Numbered from the stretch's first letter, positions 41,951-49,913 are shown. The stretch is 64,000 nucleotides of DNA from UBA2767 sp965228625 (GCA_965228625.1 OZ245829.1:2666001-2730000); one strand, 5' to 3'. The notes: generated from the sequence alone by a model not told the origin. Translations and numbers: made by a program.

Positions 41951-42327
41951 CAATCCCCCAAATGCATTTTCATTTCGCGCCTACCTCTGACCACTGTCGA
42001 GACAATTAGGCTGATCCAAACTGGCAACACAAAAAACAGATAACTTCCCAGCAGAAGCGCTAAGAAAAATTGATTGTTCTCCGCTTGCGCCCCCTCTGCA
42101 GTGTAAGGCCCCTGCTCGCGCAATATCCGAATATTTGGCTGATCCGCGAGTCGAATGGCTACTATCGGTAGTACCGACAACGCGAGAGCCATCAACGGCA
42201 GCTTCATTGCATTGTAGCGCAGCTTTTGGATCCATCGATGAATCCACCATGCAACCAGTCCCCCCAAACTCCCAGATACCAACACAACAATCAGCAAGAA
42301 CACGATCAGGCTGTCCAATCCAGTCAC
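41950..42327 (-). CDS. AT-rich orphan membrane protein between sucC and sucD
   Basis: A 125-aa protein with about three membrane segments (residues 5-27, 44-60 and 88-112) and a basic C-terminus (TVVRGRREMKMHLGD). It starts with GTG at 42327 after a GGGAG site. The stop TGA overlaps the start region of sucD. The DNA is clearly poorer in GC than its neighbours, so it looks acquired. No family recognised; it would be expressed with the TCA operon. Function unknown. Confidence 0.72.
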   Translation of the reverse strand: MTGLDSLIVFLLIVVLVSGSLGGLVAWWIHRWIQKLRYNAMKLPLMALALSVLPIVAIRLADQPNIRILREQGPYTAEGAQAENNQFFLALLLGSYLFFVLPVWISLIVSTVVRGRREMKMHLGD

Positions 42328-42375
42328 GGTTCTCCCGCATGACCTAGCGCGCCATATCTTTGTCGCGACGCCTGT

Positions 42376-43545
42376 CTACGCGGCCTCCTTCACCCGGGCG
42401 ACGATCTTCTGGGCCGCGTCGTCGAGATTGTCCGCCGACACGATCGCCAGGCCGGACTCATCGAGGATCTTCTTGCCGAGCTCGACATTGGTCCCTTCCA
42501 GCCGCACCACCAGCGGTACGTCGATCTCCATCTCCTTGGCCGCCGCGACGATGCCCTCGGCGATGATGTCGCAACGCATGATGCCGCCGAAGATGTTCAC
42601 CAGGATGCCCTTCACACTGTCGTCGGACAGGATGATCTTGAAGGCGTTCATCACCTGCTCCTTGTTGGCGCCGCCGCCGACGTCCAGAAAGTTGGCGGGT
42701 TCCGCGCCGTAGAGCTTGATGATGTCCATGGTGGCCATGGCGAGGCCGGCGCCGTTGACCATGCAGCCGATGGTGCCGTCGAGCTTGATGTAGTTGAGAT
42801 CGAATTTCGAGGCCTCGACCTCAGCCGGGTCTTCTTCGGAGAGATCGCGCAGCTCGACGATATCGGGATGACGGTAGAGCGCGTTGCCGTCGAAATTCAT
42901 CTTGGCATCGAGGCAGATGAGATCGCCCGCGCCCGTCACCACCAGCGGATTGATTTCCAGCAGGCTCGCGTCCTTGTCGATCAGCATGTTGTAGAGCGTG
43001 CCGATGAGCTTGACGCATTGCTTGACCTGATCGCCCTCCAAACCCAGCGCAAAGGCGATCTTGCGGCCGTGGAACCCGGAATAGCCAGCCGCCGGGTCGA
43101 TGTTGATTGTGAGGATCTTCTCCGGCGTCTTGGCGGCCACCTCCTCGATGTCCATGCCGCCCTCGGTGGAGGCGATGAAGGCGATCCGCGAGGTCTCGCG
43201 GTCGACGAGGGCCGACAGATAGAGCTCGCGGTCGATGTCGGAGCCGTCCTCGACATAAACCCGGCCCACTTCCTTGCCCTGTGGTCCGGTCTGGTGCGTG
43301 ACCAGGGTCATGCCGAGCATGCGCGAGGCTTCATCGCGGACTTCGTCGATGGATTTCACCACCTTGACGCCGCCGCCCTTGCCGCGGCCGCCGGCGTGGA
43401 TCTGCGCCTTGACGACCCAGACCGGGCCGCCGAGCTTCTCCGCCGCCTCAACCGCCTCGTCGACGGTGAAGGCGACGCCGCCCTCCGGCACCGGTGCGCC
43501 CGCCGCCCGCAGAACTTCCTTGGCCTGATATTCATGGATATTCAT
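42376..43545 (-). CDS. sucC: Succinyl-CoA synthetase beta subunit (ADP-forming type)
   Basis: A 389-aa ATP-grasp subunit. The nucleotide loop is KAQIHAGGRGKGGGVKV, the Mg and phosphate binding region is EINPLVVTGAGDLICLDAK, and the C-terminal CoA ligase domain has NIFGGIMRCDIIAEGIV and VVRLEGTNVELGKKIL. Start ATG at 43545 is preceded by AAGGGGG. The gene upstream on the strand should be mdh, but an orphan membrane gene lies between. Confidence 0.96.
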   Translation of the reverse strand: MNIHEYQAKEVLRAAGAPVPEGGVAFTVDEAVEAAEKLGGPVWVVKAQIHAGGRGKGGGVKVVKSIDEVRDEASRMLGMTLVTHQTGPQGKEVGRVYVEDGSDIDRELYLSALVDRETSRIAFIASTEGGMDIEEVAAKTPEKILTINIDPAAGYSGFHGRKIAFALGLEGDQVKQCVKLIGTLYNMLIDKDASLLEINPLVVTGAGDLICLDAKMNFDGNALYRHPDIVELRDLSEEDPAEVEASKFDLNYIKLDGTIGCMVNGAGLAMATMDIIKLYGAEPANFLDVGGGANKEQVMNAFKIILSDDSVKGILVNIFGGIMRCDIIAEGIVAAAKEMEIDVPLVVRLEGTNVELGKKILDESGLAIVSADNLDDAAQKIVARVKEAA

Positions 43546-43559
43546 AACGCCCCCTTAAC

Positions 43560-44132
43560 TCACTTATTATCTCTGAGATCATCCACGATATAAATTTGAT
43601 TAATTGACATTTCGTCCAATCCAAAATTGCTAAGCCCGATGTCTTTTCTCATTGCCAAAAGAATGGTTCCAATTTTTCTAATGTTAATTCCAGCGTCTTC
43701 ATGATTACTTGCGTCAAGCTTCCAATCACTGAGAGCTTTTATAACATTAGGCGAACCATAAAATACAACACCTCTCATTAAATCTATAAATCTATCTTCA
43801 AAATCACCCTTTGATAAATATTTCTCAAGCTCTTTATCTTTTTTTGATTTCCTCACCACATCAAATATCATGTCCACGAAAATCGTATAAACTTCAATTT
43901 TCTTTTCTCTATGTGCTTCTCTTCTTGCATTCGATCGCTCTTTCCAAAAGGTGAAAACGATAGAGAAAATCGCCACGAGTCCGGCGATAATTGCTGACGC
44001 GACCGTCTTGTCTACGTCAGTTAGAAACGATACGGCCCCACTTATCAAAAACCACGTTGCAACAGACAAACCCAGAAGAAGAGCTAGTCCAGCAAAGGCG
44101 CGCAGATAGTTTTGGAATAGACCTGACTGCAG
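43560..44132 (-). CDS. AT-rich orphan two-TM membrane protein between mdh and sucC
   Basis: About 190 aa. Two membrane helices (about residues 12-34 and 43-63) are followed by a cytosolic helical domain with KKIEVYTIFVDMIFDVVRK, VVFYGSPNVIKALSDWKLD and LAMRKDIGLSNFGLD. The last part resembles, from memory, a widespread uncharacterised family with a RKDLG motif. No ATG lies near the expected start: the frame first opens inside mdh, and I use CTG at 44132, 12 bp after the mdh stop, with AGGGA eight bases before it. Composition is far more AT-rich than the operon. The stop is 14 bp before sucC, just before its AAGGGGG site. Confidence 0.68.
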   Translation of the reverse strand: MQSGLFQNYLRAFAGLALLLGLSVATWFLISGAVSFLTDVDKTVASAIIAGLVAIFSIVFTFWKERSNARREAHREKKIEVYTIFVDMIFDVVRKSKKDKELEKYLSKGDFEDRFIDLMRGVVFYGSPNVIKALSDWKLDASNHEDAGINIRKIGTILLAMRKDIGLSNFGLDEMSINQIYIVDDLRDNK

Positions 44133-44143
44133 AGCGCTTTTCC

Positions 44144-45106
44144 CTATCCAAGCTTCGGCGAAATGTTCTTGCACGCTTCGACGAGACCCTTGACCGCCTC
44201 GACGGAACTCATGAAGGCCTTGCGCTCGCCGGCATTGAGATCGATCTCGACGACCCGCTCCATACCCTTGGCGCCGATCACCACCGGAACGCCGACATAG
44301 AGGCCCTTTACCCCGTACTCGCCGTTGAGATAGGCGGCGCACGGCAGCACGCGTTTCTTGTCCTTGAGATAGGATTCGGCCATGGCGATACCCGACGCGG
44401 CCGGCGCGTAATAGGCGGAACCGGTCTTGAGCAGGCCGACGATTTCCGCGCCACCGTCGCGCGTGCGCTGCACGATCTCGTCGAGGCGCTTCTTGGTGAT
44501 CCACTTCATCTTGATGAGATCGGTGAGCGGAATGCCGGCGACCGTGGAGTAGCGCGGCAGCGGAACCATGGTGTCACCGTGGCCGCCGAGCACAAACGCG
44601 GTCACGTCCTCGACCGATACGTCGAACTCCTCGGCGAGAAAGTAGCGGAAGCGCGAGGAATCGAGAACGCCGGCCATGCCGATGACCATGTTGTGCGGCA
44701 GGCCGGAGAATTTCTGCAGCGCCCAGACCATCGCGTCGAGCGGGTTGGTGATGCAGATGACGAACGCTTTCGGCGCGTATTTCTTGATGCCTGCGCCGAC
44801 CTGGCTCATGACCTTGAGATTGATCTCCAGCAGATCGTCGCGGCTCATGCCGGGCTTGCGCGGCACGCCCGCCGTCACGATGACCACGTCCGCGCCCTTG
44901 ATGTCGGCGTATTCGTTCGCGCCCTTCAGCCGGGAGTCGAACCCTTCGACCGGCGAGGACTGGGCCAGGTCCAGCGCCTTGCCCTGCGGCATACCCTCGG
45001 CGATGTCGAACAGGACGACATCACCCAAATCCTTCAATCCTGCGAGATGCGCCAGCGTCCCGCCGATCATGCCTGCGCCGATCAACGCGATTTTGTTGCG
45101 CGCCAT
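44144..45106 (-). CDS. mdh: Malate dehydrogenase
   Basis: A 320-aa LDH-like malate dehydrogenase. The NAD loop is IGAGMIGGTLAHLAG, the mobile substrate loop has TAGVPRKPGMSRDDL, and the catalytic His is in LGGHGDTMVPL, with the proton relay Asp in AGVLDSSRF. It is the first gene of the mdh-suc operon. The 153-bp upstream region contains nested inverted repeats. Confidence 0.96.
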   Translation of the reverse strand: MARNKIALIGAGMIGGTLAHLAGLKDLGDVVLFDIAEGMPQGKALDLAQSSPVEGFDSRLKGANEYADIKGADVVIVTAGVPRKPGMSRDDLLEINLKVMSQVGAGIKKYAPKAFVICITNPLDAMVWALQKFSGLPHNMVIGMAGVLDSSRFRYFLAEEFDVSVEDVTAFVLGGHGDTMVPLPRYSTVAGIPLTDLIKMKWITKKRLDEIVQRTRDGGAEIVGLLKTGSAYYAPAASGIAMAESYLKDKKRVLPCAAYLNGEYGVKGLYVGVPVVIGAKGMERVVEIDLNAGERKAFMSSVEAVKGLVEACKNISPKLG

Positions 45107-45158
45107 GGACTACTCCCCTACGTGATACGCCCCTCTCGAGACATGGACGACAGGTGGC

Positions 45159-45226
45159 GGTTGCACCCGGTCGCGCACATCTGTTTGTGCGGGAGTGGTT
45201 AGCCTGAAACGGGGTGCGGTGCAACC
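45159..45226. repeat. Nested inverted repeats upstream of mdh
   Basis: GGTTGCACC at 45159-45167 pairs with GGTGCAACC at 45218-45226; inside, CGCACA and TGTGCG (45174-45191) form a hairpin with a six-base loop. It lies between tcuB and mdh in the mdh leader or promoter. It could be an operator, a terminator for tcuAB (no T-run), or a structured leader. Confidence 0.4.
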
Positions 45227-45259
45227 TTGCCCAAAGTCGTCCCTGCGGGCGCCGCGGGG

Positions 45260-46372
45260 TCAGCCGGCCCTGCGCTCTGCTGCGTCCTGGATGAGTGCCA
45301 GCAGCCGGTAAACGCCGTGCACCATTTTCGAGTAGGGCAAGGCGATGAAAAAGGCGAGGACGAAGCCGAGATGGATGGCGAGAAGCGTGCCCATGGCGCT
45401 CGTCTCGCGCAGCACCAGCAGGACGAGTCCGGTCAGACTGACCAGGAACAGCAGCACCAGCAGTGCCACGTCCATGCCCATCAGTTCGCGCGCCTGCGGC
45501 GCGGGCTCGGCGCGCATCTTGAGCGCAAGGAGCCCGGCGGGGCCGATCAGCAGGCCGATGCCGCCGAGGGTCCCGAGAATGACCGGGAGGCTGAAATAGC
45601 CGTAGGGCGCAATCCAGCCGAACACGTAGTGATAGATCGTGCCCACCGAGGTCGCGGCGAAGCACAACATGAAACCGTAGAAGGTGAAATGGTGATAGGT
45701 GCGCCGGGCGTAGGAGAACTTCTCGTCCGGGTAGGTACAGCCGCCGCCGCCGCCACCGAGATTCTTCAGTGTCAGCGTGTCCCAGATGCCGCCGAGGATC
45801 GCGCCGAAAGACAGGGGGACATGGGCCGCCTGCGCCGTCGCGCGCCAGTACCGCACGCCGCCGACGATCATGGCGGCGATCGCCAGGAGAAACACGATGC
45901 CGAACGGCCAGACCATCGCCTCATGGGGGATCACCCGGTAGAACGACCCTTCACCCGTTTGCACACCGAAGATCACATCCGGGTTTTGCAGGCCGAACAG
46001 CAGGCCGATCACCAATGCGAGGCCGAGACCCGACAACAGCGAGACGACCAGCCCGTTGCTCTGGAACGCCCGGGCGAGAAAGCCCGGCCAGGCGAAGCGG
46101 GCATAGGATTCGGCGCGCAACCGGGAGAACGCCTTCGGCACATTGACGTCGAACTCGTGCGGCGGGGCGTACTGGCAGACGTGGTAACAGCCCTGACACC
46201 CGTGGCACAGATTGGCGAGATAGGTCAGATCGCCTTCCGAGAAGAACCGGCGGCGTTCCATCGCCGGAAACACCGCGCAAAAGCCCTCGCAATAGCGGCA
46301 CGCATTGCAGATCGTCATCAGCCGGTCGGCTTCGTCGACCGGTTCAGGTGTTGCCTTGTCAGTTAACAGCAC
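45260..46372 (-). CDS. tcuB: Tricarballylate-utilisation membrane iron-sulfur protein TcuB
   Basis: About 370 aa. Two ferredoxin-like clusters of Cys near the N-terminus (CNACRYCEGFC and CHGCQGCYHVC) are followed by a respiratory-type membrane domain with about six helices. TcuB reoxidises TcuA FADH2 by passing electrons to the quinone pool. The start is uncertain: I use GTG at 46372, which overlaps the end of tcuA by 14 bases; ATG 57 bp downstream is the alternative. No TcuC permease gene is seen. Confidence 0.85.
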   Translation of the reverse strand: MLLTDKATPEPVDEADRLMTICNACRYCEGFCAVFPAMERRRFFSEGDLTYLANLCHGCQGCYHVCQYAPPHEFDVNVPKAFSRLRAESYARFAWPGFLARAFQSNGLVVSLLSGLGLALVIGLLFGLQNPDVIFGVQTGEGSFYRVIPHEAMVWPFGIVFLLAIAAMIVGGVRYWRATAQAAHVPLSFGAILGGIWDTLTLKNLGGGGGGCTYPDEKFSYARRTYHHFTFYGFMLCFAATSVGTIYHYVFGWIAPYGYFSLPVILGTLGGIGLLIGPAGLLALKMRAEPAPQARELMGMDVALLVLLFLVSLTGLVLLVLRETSAMGTLLAIHLGFVLAFFIALPYSKMVHGVYRLLALIQDAAERRAG

Positions 46373-47759
46373 GGCGCGCGGCCTCCTCTCCGGCGATGCG
46401 CCCGAAGACCACGCCGATGGCCATGCCGAGCCCGCCGACATAGCCCTGTCCGAGAATATTGCCCGCCATTACCTCGCCCGCGGCGAAGATGTTGTCCGAC
46501 GGTTTCCTGTCCGGTCCCATGAGCACCCGCGCCTTGTCGTCCACTTCAACGCCGAGATAGGTGAACGTTATGCCGGGCCGCAGCGGATACCCGAAGAACG
46601 GGGGCTGATCGATTTTCTGTGCCCAGTTCGTCTTCGGCGGCTTCAGGCCCTCCGTGTGGGAGCCGTCCGGCTGGGTCGGATCGAAGGTGCCGGGCTGCAC
46701 CGCCTTGTTGTAGTCGTCCAGCGTCTTGCGCAGGGACTTCGCGTCGAGTTCGAGTTTCTCCGCCAGCTCCTCGATCGTGTCCGCTTCAACGGGGCGAAAG
46801 ATCGTCGGCATGAACAGTCCCGGGATTTTCGAGTCGATGATCGCATAGGCGATCTGGTCGGGCTGCTGGCCGACGAGACGCCCCCAGATGGCGTAGCGCT
46901 TGGGCCAGATGTCCTCGCCCTCGTCGTAGAAGCGCTCGGCGTTCTTGTTCACAACGATGGAGTAGATGACGCAGTCAACGCGGGTGGCGATGCCGCCGTC
47001 GAACTGTGGCGAGCGCGCGTCGATCGGCACGGCGTGGCACTGGTCGGCCTCGCTGACCGGATGGGCGCCCTCATCCAGCAACACCCGCAGCATGCGGCCC
47101 TTGTTGTAGGGCGTGCCGCGGATCAGGAAGTTCTGCGCCCGCTCGCCCCAGCCCTCTTTCAGCCAGTCGATATTGGCTTCGTAGCCGCCGGCGGCGATCA
47201 CCACGGAGCGCGCGGAAATCTCGCGCGTCTCGCCCTCGTGCCGCACCGTTGCGCTCACGAAGTGGCCGCGGTCCAGTTTCAGGTCCGTGACCTCGGCTTC
47301 ATACAGAAACTCGATGCCGAGCTCCTCGGCGGTCGCGAAGTAGGAGTTCATCATGCCCTTGCCGCCGCCGAAGAAGAACGCGTTGGTGCGCGCCAGCCCG
47401 AGCGTGCCCGATAATGGCTGCTGAAACCGCACCCCCTGCGCCTGCATCCAGTCGACGGCCTGCACCGACTGCTCGAGCACCATGCGGGCGAGTTTCTCGT
47501 TGGTCTTGCCCGCCGTCACGCGCAACAGGTCCTCCCAGTATTCCTCGACCGGATACGGACCGGTGACGTACTCGGTCGCCGCGTCGTGGGCATAGCGGAT
47601 GTTGCGGGTGTGGCGGGAGTTGCCGCCGCGGAACTCTCTCGGCGCGACCTCGAGCACGAGAACACGGGCTCCGGCGCGGCGCGCCGTGATCGCCGCACAC
47701 AGCGCCGCATTGCCGGCTCCGGCGACGAGAACGTCGTAACTGTTGCCTGATTCACCCAC
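46359..47759 (-). CDS. tcuA: FAD-dependent tricarballylate dehydrogenase TcuA
   Basis: A 466-aa flavoprotein of the succinate dehydrogenase/fumarate reductase superfamily. The FAD loop is VLVAGAGNAALCAAITARRAG, the Arg/His substrate region includes GGGKGMMNSYFATAEE, and the C-terminus has GYVGGLGMAIGVVFGRIAGEEAARR. In Salmonella TcuA oxidises tricarballylate to cis-aconitate. The GTG start at 47759 matches the family length; the frame upstream of it is open but carries zapE-derived sequence in another frame. Confidence 0.87.
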   Translation of the reverse strand: MGESGNSYDVLVAGAGNAALCAAITARRAGARVLVLEVAPREFRGGNSRHTRNIRYAHDAATEYVTGPYPVEEYWEDLLRVTAGKTNEKLARMVLEQSVQAVDWMQAQGVRFQQPLSGTLGLARTNAFFFGGGKGMMNSYFATAEELGIEFLYEAEVTDLKLDRGHFVSATVRHEGETREISARSVVIAAGGYEANIDWLKEGWGERAQNFLIRGTPYNKGRMLRVLLDEGAHPVSEADQCHAVPIDARSPQFDGGIATRVDCVIYSIVVNKNAERFYDEGEDIWPKRYAIWGRLVGQQPDQIAYAIIDSKIPGLFMPTIFRPVEADTIEELAEKLELDAKSLRKTLDDYNKAVQPGTFDPTQPDGSHTEGLKPPKTNWAQKIDQPPFFGYPLRPGITFTYLGVEVDDKARVLMGPDRKPSDNIFAAGEVMAGNILGQGYVGGLGMAIGVVFGRIAGEEAARRAVN

Positions 47760-47774
47760 GACTCGTTGCCCTTT

Positions 47775-47863
47775 GCGCCGCGTCCCCGGCCACGGCTTCA
47801 CGCTTCGCATATCCCAGACAAGCCTCAGACCGCATTTCGATCAAGCGGGAAGCGGTCCCCCCG
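47775..47863. repeat. Degenerate direct repeat: second copy of the zapE 3' end
   Basis: About 89 bp that align without gaps to 48794-48882, the 3' end of zapE, with a 21-base exact run (47823-47843 equals 48842-48862) and roughly three-quarters identity overall. In the zapE frame it still reads GTASRLIEMRSEACLGYAK, against ZapE RTASRLIEMRSEGYLGRAR. It lies between the gntR stop and the tcuA start. It is a remnant of a zapE copy, not an insertion-sequence end. Confidence 0.8.
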
Positions 47864-47914
47864 AAACGGTGTGTGCCGTGACCTCGCCTGAAGACCATGC
47901 CCGCCAAATCACGA

Positions 47915-48589
47915 TCAGCCATTGCGGCGTTCCCCGCGATCCTGAACAAGCGCGCCGAGCCGGTAGCGCAGCGATGTCTGGAGATGGGCTTCCGCCGCGG
48001 CTCCAGCCGCCTCGGCATCGCCGCGCCGCAAGGCATCCAGAATGTCGCCATGCTGGCCGACAACCACGTTGATGCGCTCATCGCCGGTGTAGGTGGTTGG
48101 CCCGAGAAGCAGGAGCGAATTGTTCAGGGCGCGCGCCGCCTCCAGCAGGAAGCGATTGCGGCAGGCCAGATAGAGACCCTGGTGAAAGTCCTGGTTTATC
48201 GCCGCGGCCCTGGCGGGATTGCCGCGCTCTCGCTCGATCTCGTCGTTGAGACCGTCGAGGGCATCAAACTCCGCATCGGTGCCGTGCTTTGCCGCAATCT
48301 CGGCCGCGGTGCGCTCCAGAACGATCCGCATTTCGTAAAGCTCGACGATCTCCGTATGCGATAGCCGGCGGATGACGGCCCCGATGCGCGGGCGATGCTC
48401 GACGATCCGTTCTGCTTCCAGCCGCCTCAGCGCCTCTCTCACCGGTGTTCGGGATAGCGACAGACGCTCTGCGACGTTCTCCTCCCGAAGGCGGTCGCCG
48501 GGGCGGAATACCCCGTCGCGGATAGAGTCCATCAACGCCTCATAGGCGGTCTGACCGCTGGACTGAGCCTCTGTGTGTATCGTACCCAC
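47915..48589 (-). CDS. GntR/FCD-family transcriptional regulator
   Basis: A 224-aa FadR-type regulator. The winged helix is at about residues 15-80 (LREENVAERLSLSRTPVREALRRLEAERIVEH) and the all-helical FCD ligand domain follows, with conserved metal/ligand residues in QDFHQGLYLACRNRFLLE and GQHGDILDAL. The GTG at 48589 is the likely start; a longer frame from 48625 would place the operator palindrome inside the gene. It probably controls tcuAB, and a tricarboxylate ligand is possible. TcuR in Salmonella is a LysR protein instead. Confidence 0.85.
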   Translation of the reverse strand: MGTIHTEAQSSGQTAYEALMDSIRDGVFRPGDRLREENVAERLSLSRTPVREALRRLEAERIVEHRPRIGAVIRRLSHTEIVELYEMRIVLERTAAEIAAKHGTDAEFDALDGLNDEIERERGNPARAAAINQDFHQGLYLACRNRFLLEAARALNNSLLLLGPTTYTGDERINVVVGQHGDILDALRRGDAEAAGAAAEAHLQTSLRYRLGALVQDRGERRNG

Positions 48590-48615
48590 GCTCGAATCTT
48601 GAGATTTGTATCCGT

Positions 48616-48625
48616 TTGTATACAA
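48616..48625. promoter_or_regulatory. Candidate GntR operator TTGTATACAA
   Basis: A perfect 10-bp palindrome in the 60-bp region between the divergent gntR and flavoprotein-remnant genes. TNGTATACNA-type sites are typical of FCD-type GntR proteins (VanR, LldR-like). Position suggests autoregulation. Confidence 0.6.
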
Positions 48626-48649
48626 GAATTCTAAATCGGGAGTTCGGTC

Positions 48650-48787
48650 ATGTCAAAAAAGATCATCGTCGTCGGATCTGGAAATGCCGCGATGAGCGCC
48701 GGCATCGCAGCGGCGGATGAAGGTGCGGATGTGCTGATGCTCGAAAAGGCCGCGCGAGACCAGCCGGCCTCCCGGGCAGGTATTTGA
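48650..48787 (+). pseudogene. Truncated N-terminus of a TcuA-like flavoprotein
   Basis: The frame encodes 45 aa starting MSKKIIVVGSGNAAMSAGIA, then VLMLEKAARDQPASRAGI and stop. This is the FAD-binding start of a second TcuA/fumarate-reductase-like flavoprotein; nothing of the rest remains, because the sequence runs directly into the zapE 3' end. It diverges from gntR across the palindrome. Remnant of an operon once controlled by this GntR, or of a regulator-target pair that was moved here. Confidence 0.7.
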
Positions 48788-48791
48788 GCCG

Positions 48792-49913
48792 CTACGCCGC
48801 GTCCTCCGACACGGCTTCACCGCGGGCGCGGCCCAGATAACCCTCAGACCGCATTTCGATCAGGCGCGACGCGGTGCGCTCGAACGCCTTTGCGACATCG
48901 CCTTCCTTGTAGAGCTCATGCGGCTCCGCGTCGGCGGATGCGATGAGCTTGGCGCCGGTATCGTAGAGCGTGTCGATCAGGGTTATGAACCGGCGGGCTT
49001 CGTTTCGCCGTTCCGGTCCGAGCACCGGAATGCCGTCGATCATGAAGGTGTGATAGGCGTGTGCCAACGCCAGGTAGTCGTTCGGTCCGAGCGGTTTCTC
49101 GCACAGATCGGTGAAGGTGAACCGGGCAACGCCCATGGCCGCGTGCGGCACCTTGATCTTCCGCTTCTTCAGCTCGATCACGGCGGGCGCACCTTCGGCG
49201 GTGGCGGTGAGCATCTCCCACACCTCGTCCATGGCCCGCGCCGCCCTCTTGTCGGCGGGTGAGAAATAGAGCTGCGTGCCCTGCAGTTTCTCCAGACGGT
49301 AATCGGCGTGGGACTCGAGCTGCAGCACCTCCAGCTTGTCCTCAATGAGGGCGATGAACGGTTCGAAAAGGGGGCGGTTGAGGCCGTTCTCGTAGAGCTC
49401 GGACGGGTGGGCATTGGAGGTCGCGACCACCACGGTGTGGGCGTCGAACAGCGACGCGAACAGCCGTCCCAGGATCATCGCGTCGGCGATATCCGTCACC
49501 TGCAGTTCATCGAGGCACAGCAGACGCGCCTCGTTCGCGATCTCCCTGGCGGCCAGGGGAATCGGATCGCCGTCATTGCCCTTGCGGAAATGGGCAATGA
49601 GATCGTGCACGCCGGCCATGAACTCGTGGAAATGGGTGCGGCGCTTGGCCTCGAAAGGCACCGTCTCGAAGAACAGGTCCATGAGCATGGTCTTGCCGCG
49701 CCCGACGCCGCCATACATGTACAAGCCTTCCGGGACCTCGCCGCCCTTTCGCGTAAAAAACGAGAAGATGTCGGTCTTCGACGGCGGCTCGTACTGGGCC
49801 ATGCGGTTGGCCAGCAATTCGAGTTTCTCGGCGGCGAGATACTGGGCCGGGTCCGGCTTGAGGCAGCCCTCGTCCACCAGCGTCCGGTAGCGCTGCATCG
49901 GCCCGTTGTCCAT
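48792..49913 (-). CDS. zapE: ZapE/AFG1-family ATPase
   Basis: A 373-aa P-loop ATPase. Walker A is GGVGRGKTMLMD, Walker B is ARLLCLDELQVTDIADAMIL, and TSNAHPSELYENGLNR is the conserved sensor region. ZapE is a Z-ring associated ATPase in E. coli and AFG1 works in mitochondrial protein quality control. Start MDNGPMQRYRTLVDEG is typical. In most rhizobia its neighbour is mdh; here the tcu region lies between. The C-terminal tail (MRSEGYLGRARGEAVSEDAA) is repeated at 47775-47863. Confidence 0.93.
   Translation of the reverse strand: MDNGPMQRYRTLVDEGCLKPDPAQYLAAEKLELLANRMAQYEPPSKTDIFSFFTRKGGEVPEGLYMYGGVGRGKTMLMDLFFETVPFEAKRRTHFHEFMAGVHDLIAHFRKGNDGDPIPLAAREIANEARLLCLDELQVTDIADAMILGRLFASLFDAHTVVVATSNAHPSELYENGLNRPLFEPFIALIEDKLEVLQLESHADYRLEKLQGTQLYFSPADKRAARAMDEVWEMLTATAEGAPAVIELKKRKIKVPHAAMGVARFTFTDLCEKPLGPNDYLALAHAYHTFMIDGIPVLGPERRNEARRFITLIDTLYDTGAKLIASADAEPHELYKEGDVAKAFERTASRLIEMRSEGYLGRARGEAVSEDAA

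Noticed and set aside
47760..47914. A complete coding gene between gntR and tcuA
   Set aside because: The open minus-strand frame there is the degenerate zapE tail copy, without start signals of its own.
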